From Megascapheus bottae (lineage: Eukaryota; Chordata; Mammalia; Rodentia; Geomyidae): 64,000 bases of DNA. The notes below the pieces were generated by a model that saw only the letters and a list, made by a program, of their open reading frames with translations, was not told where the DNA came from and made no database searches. The stretch spans positions 13,823,501 through 13,887,500 of the forward strand of contig JANJXV010000013.1 of the NCBI GenBank assembly GCA_024803745.1, in the 5' to 3' direction. Shown in pieces: positions 1 to 12,288 of the stretch (its first letter is position 1; each line of letters starts with the position of its first letter). Both the position numbers and the translations under genes were made by a program.

Positions 1-18
1 GCCGGCCAGGGCCAATTG

Positions 19-119
19 CCAGGAAAACATCCTATATCTGGCACATAGCCAAGACAATACATTCTATAGCTAGACGGTAGCCAGGGAAAACATTCTATAT
101 CGAGGCACATAGTCAAGTC
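19..119. repeat. Two imperfect copies of a 38-bp unit
   Basis: GCCAGGAAAACATCCTATAT at about 18-37 and its neighbour up to 56 recur with few changes at about 89-119 (70-bp period). The unit may continue left of the window. No family was recognised. Confidence 0.6.
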
Positions 120-371
120 TTGGCACTAGACATAGCATGTGAACAGGAATGGGCACCTGGACTATGGCAACAGCTTGTCGCTGACATAGTTGGGGCTGGG
201 GGCATGTGCAGGTTGGGTGGAAATAGGCCAGAGGTATGTGCAATTTGGGTAGGAATGGGTGAGTGTGGCTGGGCCTGGCCTATGGATGACCCAAGATGAA
301 GGCTGTCAACCTACATCCCTACATCCTCTTTCTGGCCTTTGTCCCTTCCTCCCTGTCCAGTAACTTAACTT

Positions 372-571
372 ATTATTATTTTTTTTCTGCCAGTCCTGGG
401 AACTGAACTCAGGGCCTGAGCACTATCCCTGGGCTTTCTCAGGGCTAGCATTCTACCACTTGAATCACAGCATCATTTCTGACTTTTTCTATGTATGTGG
501 TATGGAGGATTCAGACCTGGTCTTCATGCATACTAGGCAAGCACTCTACCACTAGGCCAAGCTCCCGGTCC
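372..571 (-). repeat. IDL-Geo dimeric SINE
   Basis: Antisense copy: T-run, then the Geo unit (GCCAGTCCTGGGAACTGAAC), then the ID-like unit ending AGGCCAAGCTCCCGG. The reverse complement shows the pol III B-box region in decayed form. Confidence 0.85.
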
Positions 572-1189
572 TATCAGTAGCTTACTTTTATCACCCACTT
601 GTTATTGTTGTGTGTTTATTTTCTGCTTCAGGTCAGGCCCTTTGGTTGCCTTATTCTGCCTTGTTGGAAGGTGGGGTTCTACGGTGGAATCTCTGGCTCA
701 AGGACCCTTGCTTCCCAGCCATGCATTAGGCATCAGACCCTCTCTCCATCCTGGAGGAGGGAGGTGGAAACCCCTCATGACTGCAGTGCAGTGGAGGGGC
801 CAGGCTCTAAGATTTGCATCCTTCCCAGGTTATCTCGAATGCCTCAGACCATTAACAGAAACAGTGAGCCCTGGACAGATGCCAACCTTGTTTCCCCAAC
901 CTATCCTCTAGGAGGTCTTGGCCTCTCCTGGTCTTTGTGGCCCTTCTGCTTCCCCAAACCTGCTGCCAGATCCAGAGTTTGGCATTGTGCTCTGCTCCTT
1001 TTCAGTGTCTTGGACTCACTTGGGGCCAAGAATTTCTCCCCAAGTCTGGCCCTGTTCTCCCCTCATGGCAAACTTCTGGCTTTAGCCCAGCCAGCAGAAG
1101 ACTTGTCTACTCAAAGTCAAGTCTTTCCCAAAGAACAGGCAGGTGGCCAGGAGATTCTCTCACTGTGATGGGTTTCTAGTCTTCCTTCG

Positions 1190-1350
1190 CTCAGTGTTCT
1201 GCTCTGTCACCTTGGGTAAACCTGGAAACCTCTCAGAGCTTCATTTTCTCATCTATAAACTTGGGGTGATAATTTTTGCAAGTGTGAGAATTGTGAGCAA
1301 AGGAATAAATTGCCCAGCACTAAGCCTGGCATGTATTGGATGCTCCAATT
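1190..1350 (+). repeat. MIR SINE (ancient)
   Basis: CACCTTGGGTAAACCTGG, CTCATCTATAAACTTGGGG and GCCTGGCATGTATTGG follow the MIR core and 3' part in order. Confidence 0.75.
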
Positions 1351-1879
1351 AATGACACTTTCCTCTTCTCAGGGGAAACCCTTAATCCAACCTGGTGAGA
1401 GCTATTTTAGCAAATACCCACTGTGCGTTTGAAAAAGTAGAAGCCCAGAAACGGGCTGTTTCCAAAAAGTGGCTTGGACACAAGAAGATCCGGAGGGGCC
1501 ACTGAGTCTGGGGCCCTCAGCTCTCTGTGTGCTGGGAGAGAAGTGATAATCTTCTGTTCCTGGAAGGATGCTTCCTCAGCACACAAAGGATGTAGACTCA
1601 GGGAGAGAAATGGGGTACCCTCCAAGAATGTGGTTCAGCAGGTCTCCTGGGGGAGGGGCCACAAGCCACGCTATCCCACTTTGACTACCCTCTCCCCACC
1701 TCCCTCATTCGCCCTGGGATGAGTGGGGCTCACCTCTTGGGGCAGACTCACCGGGAACAGGGGTGGCAAGGAAGGGAAGAGACTCGTAGACAGCAGGAGA
1801 CTCAGCAAGAGGGCTGTGTGTTGGGAATGTGTGTGACCTAGGTCTCTGGAGATGGGAGGACAGGGGCCAGGCGGAGACT

Positions 1880-2350
1880 CATGGACCAATCGGGTAGTCA
1901 GGGAAGAGGAATCCGGGAGCGTGACTAGGCCGGGGCTGGGGGCTGGGCCGGGGGCGGGGACTGGGCGGGGCCAGATGAGGCCCCGCCCCCGACCTCCCCG
2001 GGACGTCACGTGGGGCGGGCGGGCAGGCGGAAGCGTCCCGCGGAGTGGGCGCGCCCCGTCCGCTGCCGCGGGTTGGTACGGACAGTGTGCGTCAATTAGC
2101 GGGCCCCGAGCCCCCCGCGTGGAATCTTCACTCGAAACAGGTCAGTGCGCCTGCCGGGGGCCACCACGTCCGTAGCCATCCTGGTCAGGTGTGTCCCCGA
2201 GTGTCCCCATTCCGCAGAAAGGAAAGCCGAGGCTGCGCGGCGACCCCGCGCCTGGCGCCCATTGCCCAGGGTCAGGGTGGAGGTGCGCCCTGAGGCTGAG
2301 CTGCCCGGCCAGACCTGAGGCGGGGGAGGGGGGCGAGAGGGGCGGGGCGA
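1880..2350 (+). promoter_or_regulatory. ARAP1: CpG-island promoter of ARAP1 long transcript
   Basis: This is the only strongly GC- and CpG-rich block in the first 20 kb. It carries a CCAAT box at 1886-1890, GC boxes at about 1951-1972, a CRE-like GACGTCAC at 2002-2009 overlapping an E-box CACGTG at 2007-2012, and further GC boxes to about 2030. No TATA box is seen, as expected for a dispersed-start housekeeping-type promoter. The start site is inferred to lie around 2040-2090, just before the splice donor at 2141. The island continues into the start of intron 1. Confidence 0.75.
2045..2140 (+). other. ARAP1: ARAP1 exon 1, 5' UTR (start approximate)
   Basis: The sequence ends in a good donor (ACAG then GTCAGT at 2141) directly downstream of the CpG-island promoter motifs. 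It has no open frame joining the coding exons, so it is untranslated. The 5' boundary is a guess from promoter position. Exon identity is inferred from location and donor quality; transcript data would settle it. Confidence 0.6.
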
Positions 2351-2524
2351 ACTGGCTAGGAGGTCTGAGCCCCACTGCTGTTGGGCAAGAGGGCTCCCAG
2401 GCTCCGGAGCCAGTCCACCTAGAGCGCCTGGGTTTCCTCACCGGTGACACGGACCTTCCACCCCACTGGCCCCTGACACCCTTAGGGTTCTGCAGATCCC
2501 TTGACCCTATGCCCTGGACCTAGG

Positions 2525-2600
2525 GCTCCGGTGACCTTGGACAAGCTACTTCCGGTCTCTGCACCTCAATTCCACATCAGTAAATGGGGGCATGGCTTCC
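2525..2600 (+). repeat. MIR fragment
   Basis: GTGACCTTGGACAAGCTACT followed by a CTCAATTC...TCAGTAAATGGGGG segment matches the MIR core and after. Confidence 0.6.
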
Positions 2601-2705
2601 CAAGAGCCTGTGTGGCCCAATTGCTGCGGAAACGTGGAGGTGTGTTCGCTGAATGGGGTCAAGATGGAGTGGGTGATTGGGTCTGAAGTGAGTGGGCTTG
2701 GAGTA

Positions 2706-2770
2706 TTGTGTATGTGTATATATATATATACATATATATACACATATATATGTTTTGTGTGTGTGTGTTG
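2706..2770. repeat. AT/GT microsatellite
   Basis: Alternating TA/CA/TG dinucleotides within intron 1; the open frames here are low-complexity artefacts. Confidence 0.9.
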
Positions 2771-4969
2771 ATCACATATTTCCCAAAGTGGGTTTGGGGG
2801 CCCAGAAACAGATCTCAAACTTTCACGGTGGGCCTCTGCCTTATGCCTTTCCCCAAATGTGGTGTTCCAGGGAGCTTTCCCTTATCTAGAGACTGAGGTG
2901 TTATGTGGGGAGTGAGTGGATTCCGGTGAACTTGATACTCAGGGAGAGACTGAGACGTTTGTGATGTTTGTCCTTGGAGAGCCAAGAACTCTCAGCTGTG
3001 GAGACCTCCCAACAGGATCATTACAGGGTAGAAGGAATCCAGCAGAGTGTCAAAGACAAGTGTGGACCTGTGGGGGCCCAGGGAGGAGGAGATGCCTTGG
3101 TAGTTAAGTGGCAGTTTACCAAGGTGGGGGGCCTCCAGGTGAGAGTGTACTTGATAATAGAGGCAGGGACTTGGATGGTGGGTTGGAGGGATGGCAGAGA
3201 GATGGGTGTGGCTGTAAGGACTGGCTGGGGAGGGGTGTGTGGAGAACTCCTCCTGTGATCCTTGCTGGTTGGGGGATTGTCTAGATCATGCCAGTGCTGT
3301 GCCTCCCCTTTGGCCACTTGTTTACTGAAATGGGAGTGGGGGTGTCCCAGGCAGACTACTGGTGACTGTTGAGAAGGAGGTGGCCTGGTTGCCTAGACTG
3401 CATCTGGGCATTCAGGCCTCCTCATTCTGCCCCAGCCTCATCCCCACAACCTGGGCTCCAGCTATGGCATGTCTGCACATCAAACAGCCTTTGGTGTAGG
3501 TTGAATGTACCTCTACCTTCAAATGTGTTCCCCGTCCAAATCCTCAAGTACTTTGGCACTTCTAGGGTTCAATGATGGCTTATCTCTTGCCTCTCCTTCC
3601 AACCTGGGCTTTTCCTGCAAAATGGCACAGCTTTGGAAGGATCTCCTTGGAGAGCTGCAGGAGGTCCTGCAGAGAGCCAGAGGATCATCTGGGATCTGGG
3701 GCCTGAAGTCCCAGCACAGTCACCAAGCACTGTGACTCTGCATGTCCCCATACTTTAAGCAGCTTCCACTGTCCATCTGCGGGTGTAGTGATAAGACCTG
3801 GCTTCATGTACTGAAGAAAGACTAAGCTGGGGGCAGGAATCAGGGAAGTTTTTCCTCCAGTCTTGAGTGCTGGGGAAAAGAAAGGCAGGACCAAGGGAAG
3901 GGGCAGTTTAGGGGACAAGTGGTGGCTCAGGGTATAGGTTCTAGTGGTGGACTGGGCCTGGGCGTCAGTTGGAGAGAGGGGAGTCCCTACTGTTCTCTGG
4001 GGGCCTCTCCCCTTTCCTACCCCAGTCTCTTGGCTGAGCTCAAAGCCAGCCACCAATGCCCAAACAAGTGGCCTCTGTTCCCAAGGAAGGGGGAGGGGAG
4101 GCAGCCCTGGGCACCAGGCCCGTCTGTCCAGCACTGACCCTGGCCCCCCGCCCTTCACTCTCAGTCTTAACCCTTGGGGGCCTGGATGGGGGCCTGAATT
4201 GCTTGAGAGCTGGTGGCCAAAAGCCACCATTCTACTTTAGACCCCAGATAAAGGTTCTGAATGGGGTGTGGGTAGGAAACACTCCCTGAAGAACTGGGTC
4301 TATTCTTTGGGCAGCTCCTGAGGCCAGACTTAGCTTCTTCCACAGCCCTGTATAGACAGGCATTGAGGGAGGGGAAATCTATGCTAAAGGTCAGAGTCAG
4401 GAGCAGATGTCCCCTCCAATGTTCCCTCCCCACAGAGCTCAGGGTCTGCAGCTGACTCAACACCAAGGCCCTTGGCTCTGATTCAGAGAGGATACGACAT
4501 CTTGTCAACTTTCCCCCTCCTCTGGATCAGGACTCTAGACTATACATTCTAACCAGGGTTGTAAGGAAGACAGAAAGGCAGAGATGACATGGGGCCATAG
4601 TGCAAGGCTTTCTTCCCATGGTCTTCCTGTGGAGTGTGTCTCATCCTGTTCATCACAGTTCAAAATTAAGACATAATCACTGAGGTAGAGTGACTGAGAA
4701 GGGATAAAGAGTTAAGTGACCAGTTCAGTAACATTATTATTTAGTTAAGTATGATGAATGATTATTAAATTGTAATAATAGTAACAGCAGCAGCTGTTAT
4801 TACTTAGAAGCTTATGTATGGGGCAGTGTGCTAGGTACTTTTTGTACTGATGACACCCCCCCCCAAAGTTTACAGAAATGTCCATTCCCAGTCCTGCTCC
4901 TCAGGGATCCCTTTCTCCCCACAAGGCCCAGAGGGAGCCTTTGGGAACAAAGAGATAATAGTCTGGTGG

Positions 4970-5250
4970 TATGAGCACCATTCCCATTTGCACATAAAGA
5001 AACCGAGGCCAAGGGGCTGAGAGTTTGGCCTAGTGATAGAGTGCTTGCCTAGCATGCACAAAGACCCGGGTTCGATTCTTTAATGCCACATACATAGAAA
5101 AAGAGCCGGAAGTGGTGTTGAGGTTCAAGTGGAAGAGCTCTAGCCTTGAGAAAGTCCAAGGACAGTGCTCAACCCCTGAGCTCAAGCCCAGGACTGCCAA
5201 AAAAAAAAAAAAAAGAAACTGAGGCCAAGGAGTTAAGTGATTTGCTGGGG
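4970..5250 (-). repeat. MIR interrupted by the IDL-Geo at 5016-5211
   Basis: AAAGAAACCGAGGCCAAGG left of the SINE and GAGGCCAAGGAGTTAAGTG right of it are parts of an antisense MIR; the SINE inserted inside it. Confidence 0.6.
5016..5211 (+). repeat. IDL-Geo dimeric SINE with target-site duplication
   Basis: Sense copy: ID-like left unit with A-box-like GGCCTAGTGATAGAG and B-box GGGTTCGATTC, right Geo unit and a 16-A tail. A 19-bp duplication with one mismatch flanks it (4996-5014 and 5212-5230), so it moved by L1-type retrotransposition. Confidence 0.92.
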
Positions 5251-7237
5251 CACAGTTGTTCTTTATATTTGTACAAGTACTCTGAGTACTGGGAGATACC
5301 GCAGACAAGAGATCCAAGTCAACTCTTGCTCTGGGAATTTCCCATTGGGTGACAGGCAGAGACTGGAGGGCTGCTGACTGATGACATTGCTTGTGACAAG
5401 CTGTGGAGTCAGGATGCCTACAAGGTGATCTTGCTTGCAGACTGGCCCAGAGTCTGGAGCCCAAAGGAGCGTAGGTCTACGGGTAAGCACCTTCCTGAAG
5501 CCCATTTTCTTATTCTGTCTCTCCTGGCTCCCAGATTCCATTTGCTAATATGGACACCCATGGTCTGTAGAAAGGCAAGGAACATTCTGTGGTCTTTGAG
5601 CTGAAGTGTTAGGAAGCTGAGATGGGAACCCGGGCCTAGACAGGGCCTCCTGAAGCTTTCTTTAGATACAGTCCACACTGCAATGTCCCAGGGTTATTTT
5701 TAAAAACTCACTTTATACTTGTTTGTTAAACACGTCATTTGAAATATGATGTAAAAATCAATGGTAATAAATTCTTCAATCAAAGAAACTCATTTTATTT
5801 TTAAAAACATTTCTCAGCAAACCAGGAGCCTGCTTGTCTTGGGGTGCCTGGGTCTGCCATGAGCAGGATGTAGGAGAGGCTAACACGTAGAGTCCATGAC
5901 CTGTGTCCAAGTGTGTATGGCTCAGGGCTCAGTGATCAGAGTTGTCCTGAGGAGATGTGCCAGAATCTAACTCATCATCATCTTCATTTCTGTGAGGACC
6001 TTTCATGGGCCACTCTTCTGTTACCATCTAGGGCCAGGAAGGGAACAGCATCTGGAATCTTGGCTACCCAAGGGCCTTGGAATAGCATAGTCCAACTGAC
6101 CTTCAGCCATGCTGGTAGTGGGTAGATAAGTCCCCCATGTTAGGAAGAGCTGAACTGTCACTCCAAGTCAGCCCCCTACGTGTCTGAATCTCGCCTGCCC
6201 AGTGTCCTCAGTGTCCTGGAGGAGACTTCCCCATCAGGATGAGCCTCAGATAGGGACAAGGCCAACTAAACTGGACAAGTGAGAGGAGAAGGTGGTCAGG
6301 GAGGGAGGTTTTCCACTTCATCTCTTCCCTCTTCCTTTCTTCACACTGGCTGCCAACTTGTTGAGATTCTGAGTCTGAGATTGAGGTATCAGAGAGTCAA
6401 GTTTTTTCCCTAAGGCTTTGCTGTGCCCACCATTCCTGGCTTCTGAATTTCTGAAAATCCAGGTTCCCAAAAGCTTGGCATTGGGGTGGCTCACCTCAGT
6501 TCCAATGAGCCTAAACCTACAGGCTGGTCCTATAGCAAATAGCTGGATCTACCAAGGTTTAGAGAGTTTGGTGAGCTTCTAGGAAGGTCTTTTGGTTTTG
6601 TGTTCTCTGCACCTACCGTGTTGGCACACGTTCTACACTTAGCTTTTGGAATCTGTAGAGCAACCTCTGGGGCCCAAGTTGTAGTCCTGAAAGCTCTGGG
6701 GCTTTTGGTGAGAAGGCCCCACCCAGGAGCAATGGAGGCATCCCTGTGGACACCAAGGTGCAATTGAGGGTGGTCCAGAGGCGCTGGTAGCTGACTGGGT
6801 CAGAGAACAAGATTAGGGTCATGGCCAGCAGGATCAGTGGCTCAGAAGACCTAGATCAAGTCTCTGAGAGCCAGAGCCAGGCTAGGGGACCCTACAGACT
6901 GGGTTGATAGGCAGAGATGTGTCAAGAGATTGAAGAGAGGCACTATGTTCCACTGGGGGCCAGGAGCCTGAGCCTTGGCCAAAGCCCTGGAAGTGTTTCA
7001 CAGCGTCTCCCCAGAATCTCCCCCAGTATCTAATAGATACTGCTGTAGCCATGAAGACCATAGGCAAAGAGTGGAGGCGGTGCCTGGGGAAGGAGTTCTG
7101 TTCCTGGCAGGGGAAGATTCTCTTTCTAAAGATCCCTGTCTAGTCCCCAATACCTAGCCCCTTCTTGTGCCATCTGCCGCCATGTTGAGAGTGCTCCACA
7201 CTAGACAGCCCACTGGTTGGGGTAGGTGGGCCTCTCT

Positions 7238-7490
7238 CTTTGTTGTTGTTGTTTGTTTTTTGGCTAGTCCTGGGGCTTGAACTCTAGGCCTGGGCACTAT
7301 CCTTGAGCTTTATTGCTCAAGGCCAGCGCTCTACCACTTGAGCTATTGCTCCACTTCTGGCAGTTTGGTGGTTAATTGGAGATCAGAATCTTACAGACTT
7401 TCCTGCCCTGGTTGCTTCAAATTGTGAGCCTTAGGTCTGAGCCTCCTGAGTAGCTATGATTATAGGCATGAGTTGCAGTTCCACTTCCTA
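7238..7490 (-). repeat. B1-Geo dimeric SINE
   Basis: Antisense: T-rich tail, Geo unit (GGGGCTTGAACTCTAGGCCT), linker GGTTAATTGGAGAT, then 7SL/B1-like unit (CCTCCTGAGTAGCTATGATT). Confidence 0.85.
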
Positions 7491-8929
7491 GGACCTACCT
7501 CTTGATATGTATGCTGGATAAGGCTTTCCCCTATCTCACCTTCAGCTCCTTGGTCTCTGCTGGGGACCCTCTGCAGACTGTTACGCAGTTTTGCTCCCAA
7601 AGTGTTTTCTTGATCTGATGAAGGAAACCTCTAGGGATCTGGGACAGGACTAAGGACAGATGCTTTTGCAGGTGACAGTGGGTAGCTTTGGGATGAGTCT
7701 CCCTCACTTGGTGCAAAGGCTCTGGTGTGTTGTCCAAAGGTCTGCCTGCCCACTCAGATGGGCTCTTCCCCTCCTGCCTCTAGAGATGAACCAATTAAGC
7801 CTGGGGAGGCTAGAGATCCAGGGCTGTGACCCAGGACACTGTACTGCCTGTGGCCTAAAACCCCACACTTCTCAGTGTAGAACTGGAGTGGATGCTGATG
7901 CCTGAAGAGTGGGTTTAGGAGTGGTGAGGTGCTAGAGGAAACAGGCTGGGTCAGGCACCAGTGAAATGGGAGACATTAGGTCCTGAAAGGTTTCCCGAGA
8001 GGCTGGAGGCTAGTTCCTGCCACACTTGTGCTGCTGACTATCAGTGTGACCTGAGCTACTCACTCCATGTGTGAAACAAGGAATGTCCACTCAGTCAGAT
8101 GTTCACTACTACTTTGCAACATGGGGAAGCAGCCCCTGTCTTGCTATGGTGGGGGTGAGAGAGTGAATATGTATGTGACAGACATGGGCAGTGGCATCTG
8201 GTATGATCAGGACTGGGGTGAGGCTCCAAGGTGACCTTGGAGCTGGGGGGCTGAGGGAGAGGAGGTTCTAGGCAGAGGGACAGCTATAAGTAAGCAAATG
8301 CCTGGCCTGATTCACCTCTTAGGGAATGAGAAGGGACCAGAGACAAGAGCCAGTGGATGGGGCCCTCTGAGCTTGCGTGGGCCATAGGGAGTTGTGGAAG
8401 GGTAGGGGAGACATTACTTGCCTTAGCGGTAGTAGGTGATCTAAGGCACTCCTGGGAGTCTGGAGTGGTGCTCACCTGCTCTGGGGATCAGTTGGTTGAG
8501 TGGTGAGCAGCATGAGAGAGCCTGAGAGCCAGCACTTTCCTTGTGTGGGGGGGAGATTCCTCACAGTGTTTTTCAGGCCATCCCAGCAGGAAGTGGTTGG
8601 GGAACCTCTGAGGTTGGAGGAAGGGGCAGGCCTAGCCACAGAGGGCTCCAAGAAGCCTCAGAGTAGACTGTTCGGCTTTTGCCCCTTTGGTGAGAACCTT
8701 GACACATGCTTTGCTTTATCCAACAAGCTCTCCCCCTGTCCTGGGCTCCTGAGCAAGGTGAGCTGAGGTTAGACTCAAACCAAAGGCTTCCAGTACAGCC
8801 TACTTCAATGCCCACCCTTTCCACACATGCATATGTGTATGCAAATCCCTGCCATTGCCCACTGCTGCTTGGGAGATCTGTGGAAGGAGGAGAGTAAGCA
8901 AGCAAAGGCTGAAAACCTAACAGATGTCA

Positions 8930-9290
8930 GGAATTAAGCGCCTGCTGTAAATCAGGCCCTAGTTTCTATTCCTACTTTTCATATACTTAGGGAGTATTTT
9001 TCTGAACACTGTTCTGGGGCTGCTAGAAATACAGCTATAATTGCAAGGCCTATACCTCGCAGTTGAGGTGATCACCATTAACAAATATTTCTGTGAAATA
9101 GTGACACATGGGGTGCTGAGGAATGAGATAGGAAAAGGAGAGACTGACTGGGTAGGCAGGGCAGGAAGGCCTTGCATTTGAAAAAGTTCCTGAAAATATG
9201 GAAGGAACCATGCAGTTGTGTGGTCAAAAGTGTTCAAGGCAGAAGCACTTGAGTGTCTGGGCCTGAGGCAGAAGCTATAGGCCTGAGTCT
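8930..9290 (+). repeat. L2-like ancient LINE fragment
   Basis: The order of TTCTGAACACTGTTCTGGGG, a mid part and GGGCAGGAAGGCCTTGCATT resembles the 3' part of L2. Degenerate; assigned from memory of the consensus. Confidence 0.45.
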
Positions 9291-9425
9291 GCACATTGGA
9301 GAAACATCAACAACTAGTTGATGAGAGGCCTAGGGACACATCACCCAGCCTGGGTAGACCTCATGCTCCTTTTGGCTTTTATTTTGAGGGATCCAACATC
9401 ACTGGGATGTGGTCTTAGTGGATCT

Positions 9426-9669
9426 ACTTTTTTTTTTTTTCCTTTGTCAGTCATGGAGCTTGAACTCAGGGCTTGGGTGCAATCCCTGAGCTTTGTGTGC
9501 TCAAGGCTAGTACTCTACCACTTTGAGCCACAGCTCTACATCCAGCTTTCTGGTGGTTACTTGGAGATCACAGACTTTTCTGCCCAGACTGGCTTTGAAT
9601 TGTGATCGTCTAATCTCAGTCTCCTGAGTAGCTAGGATTGTAGGTGTGAGGCACCAGTGCCTGGTTTGA
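9426..9669 (-). repeat. B1-Geo dimeric SINE with TSD
   Basis: Antisense copy flanked by TAGTGGATCT at 9416-9425 and 9670-9679 (perfect 10 bp). Confidence 0.88.
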
Positions 9670-9960
9670 TAGTGGATCTGTTTTTAAGGTGTTGTTTATT
9701 TGTCACAAGCCTGCAGGGTGAAGTTCCAAGAATCTCTTTTTACAAAGGAGGAAACCTTGGTTCAGAGCAATTACAGAAATTCTTCTTTTTGTGGCCTCTG
9801 TGCTTTGTTCCCTGCTGCCCCTTGCCTGGGCCCTGCCTAGGCCCATTCTGCATCTTCTGAAGAGATGGAGTAGAGTGACTTTGAGAACCTCTCTGAGGCT
9901 CCTTGCTTGTTCTGGACTGGTCTGAGGATTATGAGGCAGTCATATAGTTAGTGGTCAGGA

Positions 9961-10161
9961 TTTTTTTTTTTTTTGCCAGTCCTGGGCTTGAGCTCAGGGC
10001 CTGAGCACTGTCCTTGGACTTTCTCAAGGCTAGAGCTCTACCACTTGAGCCTCAGCACCACTTCTGGCTTTTTTCTATGTATGTGGTTCCGAGGAATTGA
10101 ACCCAGGTCTTCATGCAGGCTAAGCGAGCACTCTACCACTAGGCCAAACTCCCGGCGGCCC
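9961..10161 (-). repeat. IDL-Geo SINE with perfect TSD
   Basis: Antisense copy. TAGTGGTCAGGATTTT occurs at 9949-9964 and 10162-10177, a perfect 16-bp target duplication, so the copy is fairly young. Confidence 0.92.
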
Positions 10162-11394
10162 TAGTGGTCAGGATTTTGTTGGCATAGCCTTTGGGTGTTC
10201 TCAGCAGGATGGGTGATGGAGTAAGGGAGCAGCAGTGGGGTAAGGGTGCTCTTTGTGGCTGTGAACAAGATATGCAAGGAGGTAGGATCAGAAGCCTCCC
10301 CCCTGCCTGCTGTCTGTGTAGAGCAGGAAAAGCCATGGTCATACATCAACTTGGAGATCAAAGCCTATGGGCCTTGTCCCTGTCTTCCTGTCTCCCACCT
10401 GACACAGCCACGGCTCCAGCCATCTATCCTTCTCCCCCACCAACACGGTAGTTTCCCCTTTCAGGTGTCAGCAGCAAGGGCTACTTGGTTTCTGGCTTCT
10501 CCATTCCAAGGACCAGTTAGGGAAAAGGCTGACCTGAGCCATTGATTCAAAAGTAGAGAAGCCCACTGAGATCCCCCTGTCTGACCAGGTTTTCAGTTTT
10601 TCTTGGCTCTCCCCTCCTCCATTAAGGCCAGTGCTGCATGCTGGCTGCTCAGGTGCATGGCCAGGGTCTTGGCATTGATGGTACTAGTCACTATGGTCTG
10701 TCCCCACCTGCTTCCTGTTCTGCGGTCCTTACCTCTGTGCACACCCATCCTCCTGTGGTCAGCCAGCTTCCTGCTTCAGCCTCATTTAGGCACTCATACC
10801 CCTAGCCTCGACAGGACCGTGGTCACACAGGAGAATCTTCATGGCGTCATCTGTGGCACCTCAGGCCTCTCCTATGCCCAATATATGTCCCTTGTGATAG
10901 CAGAGGTGCTATGGGAAATCCCCAGCCCCAGGAGGGTGTTTCTGTGACGGAAGCCAGGCAGGAGGCCAGTCCCCAGCCATGCTGGTGGCGGGTGCTGTGG
11001 GACTCCACAGGTGTGGGTTACCACAAGGTGGGAAGGGCTGAGTGGAGGCTCCAAGAATATTGGGACTGGGGAGCAGGGAAGGTAGCTCTGGGCTAGGACT
11101 CCGGGCTGGAGTAGGGAAGCTGTTGGAAGGTTTTCCCAGTGGGCTGCAGGGTGCCCTTACCTCCTGGCACCAGGGCCAGGAGTGCAAGTACCATGAGAAG
11201 TTGAGTGTTGGGGTGACTCAGAGTGCTTGTCTATCACGTGTGGAAAAACCTGAGGTAAAAGATGGTGGGCAGGGTGCATAGGTATATGTTGTCCCCATTT
11301 GGGGGTACAGAAATATAGTAGGGCCAGAGATGGGTAGTGTGTGGGTAGAGTTTTTCACAAGGCCTTCAAGCAAAACCTTGCACCATGTTTAGGA

Positions 11395-11492
11395 ATGTGA
11401 TTCCAGCACATTCAGGAGGTCGAAGCAGGAGGATTTCAAGGTTGAGACCAACCTGGCAAAGTAGTGATAACTGTCTCAAAAAGAAACAAAAG
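11395..11492 (+). repeat. Monomeric B1-like (7SL-derived) SINE
   Basis: GTGATTCCAGCACATTCAGG, GAGACCAACCTGG and a CTCAAAAAGAAACAAAAG tail follow the Alu/B1 order, without a Geo unit. Confidence 0.7.
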
Positions 11493-11857
11493 TAACCCTT
11501 TTTACTCTGTTTCACTTATTTGTAAGTGTGGAACTCCAGAGAGTCCCCCTCCTCCTTACCTGAACCTCTTCTATTGTGGGCCCAAGGGGACTCGGTGAGA
11601 ATCAGGGCTGGGGTGAGGTCAGATGCATGTGGGGTAGATGCAAACCACAAACTCCTTGAGTACAATGGGTCTCTGCATTTTCCACCTGGGAGGTTTGGAA
11701 GTCCTGGGCTGCGCCCTGTGCTGCTAGCCTCCTGGTGCCTGGGAGGGAGACTTTCTTTGATTAGCAGCTGAATATGACTCTCAGGAGGGGCTGGTAGGCA
11801 GGAGGAGCCTGTAGGTCAACTCCAGTCCAGATGGCCCAGAATAGAAACATTTTCATT

Positions 11858-11984
11858 TCTATTTCCTCTTCCTCCTGCTCCTCCTCCTCTTCCTCCTCCT
11901 TCTCCTGCTGTTCCTCCTCCTTCTCCTCCTCCTCTTCCTCCTCCTCCTCTTCCTTCTCCTCCTCCTCTTCCTTTCCTTTCCCTT
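11858..11984. repeat. (TCC)n polypyrimidine tract
   Basis: Over 100 nt of almost pure C/T; the serine-rich open frame across it is an artefact. Confidence 0.95.
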
Positions 11985-12216
11985 TTGTGGGACCATCCTG
12001 TAGTTTGAACTCAAGGCCTGGATGCTTTTTTTTTTTTTGCTTAAGGCTAGTAGTACTCTACCACTTGAGCCACAGCTCCATTTCTATCTTCTTTGGTGGT
12101 TAATTGGAGATAAGAGTCTCACAGACTTTCCTGCCTGTGCTGGTGTCAAACTGTGATCCTCAGATCTCAGACTCCTATGTAGCTAGGATTACAGGCATGA
12201 GTCACCAGCACCTGGC
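11985..12216 (-). repeat. B1-Geo SINE
   Basis: Antisense copy with Geo unit, TTAATTGGAGATAAGAGTCT linker and B1-like unit to CACCAGCACCTGG. Confidence 0.85.
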
Positions 12217-12227
12217 TTGCAATTTAT

Positions 12228-12230
12228 TTC

Positions 12231-12288
<58 letters not shown>

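Larger units (their letters stand above)
1..1879. other. Upstream non-coding DNA
   Basis: No gene is supported here. It contains a short duplicated unit (19-119), an antisense IDL-Geo SINE (372-571) and a MIR (about 1190-1350). The 189-codon open frame at 599-1168 has no domain, no Kozak context and no splice link, and is treated as chance. In human the neighbouring upstream gene is STARD10; none of its coding sequence is recognisable here. Confidence 0.6.

Noticed and set aside
599..1168. 189-codon open frame upstream of the promoter
   Set aside because: No recognisable domain, no family resemblance, poor start context and a stop-poor GC composition; treated as chance.
1..1900. 3' end of STARD10, the human neighbour
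   Set aside because: None of the C-terminal coding sequence I can recall is present; the AATAAA at about 1303 lies in a MIR.
5060..5090. tRNA gene from the B-box-like GGGTTCGATTC
   Set aside because: It belongs to the ID-like half of an IDL-Geo SINE; no cloverleaf with intact acceptor stem.
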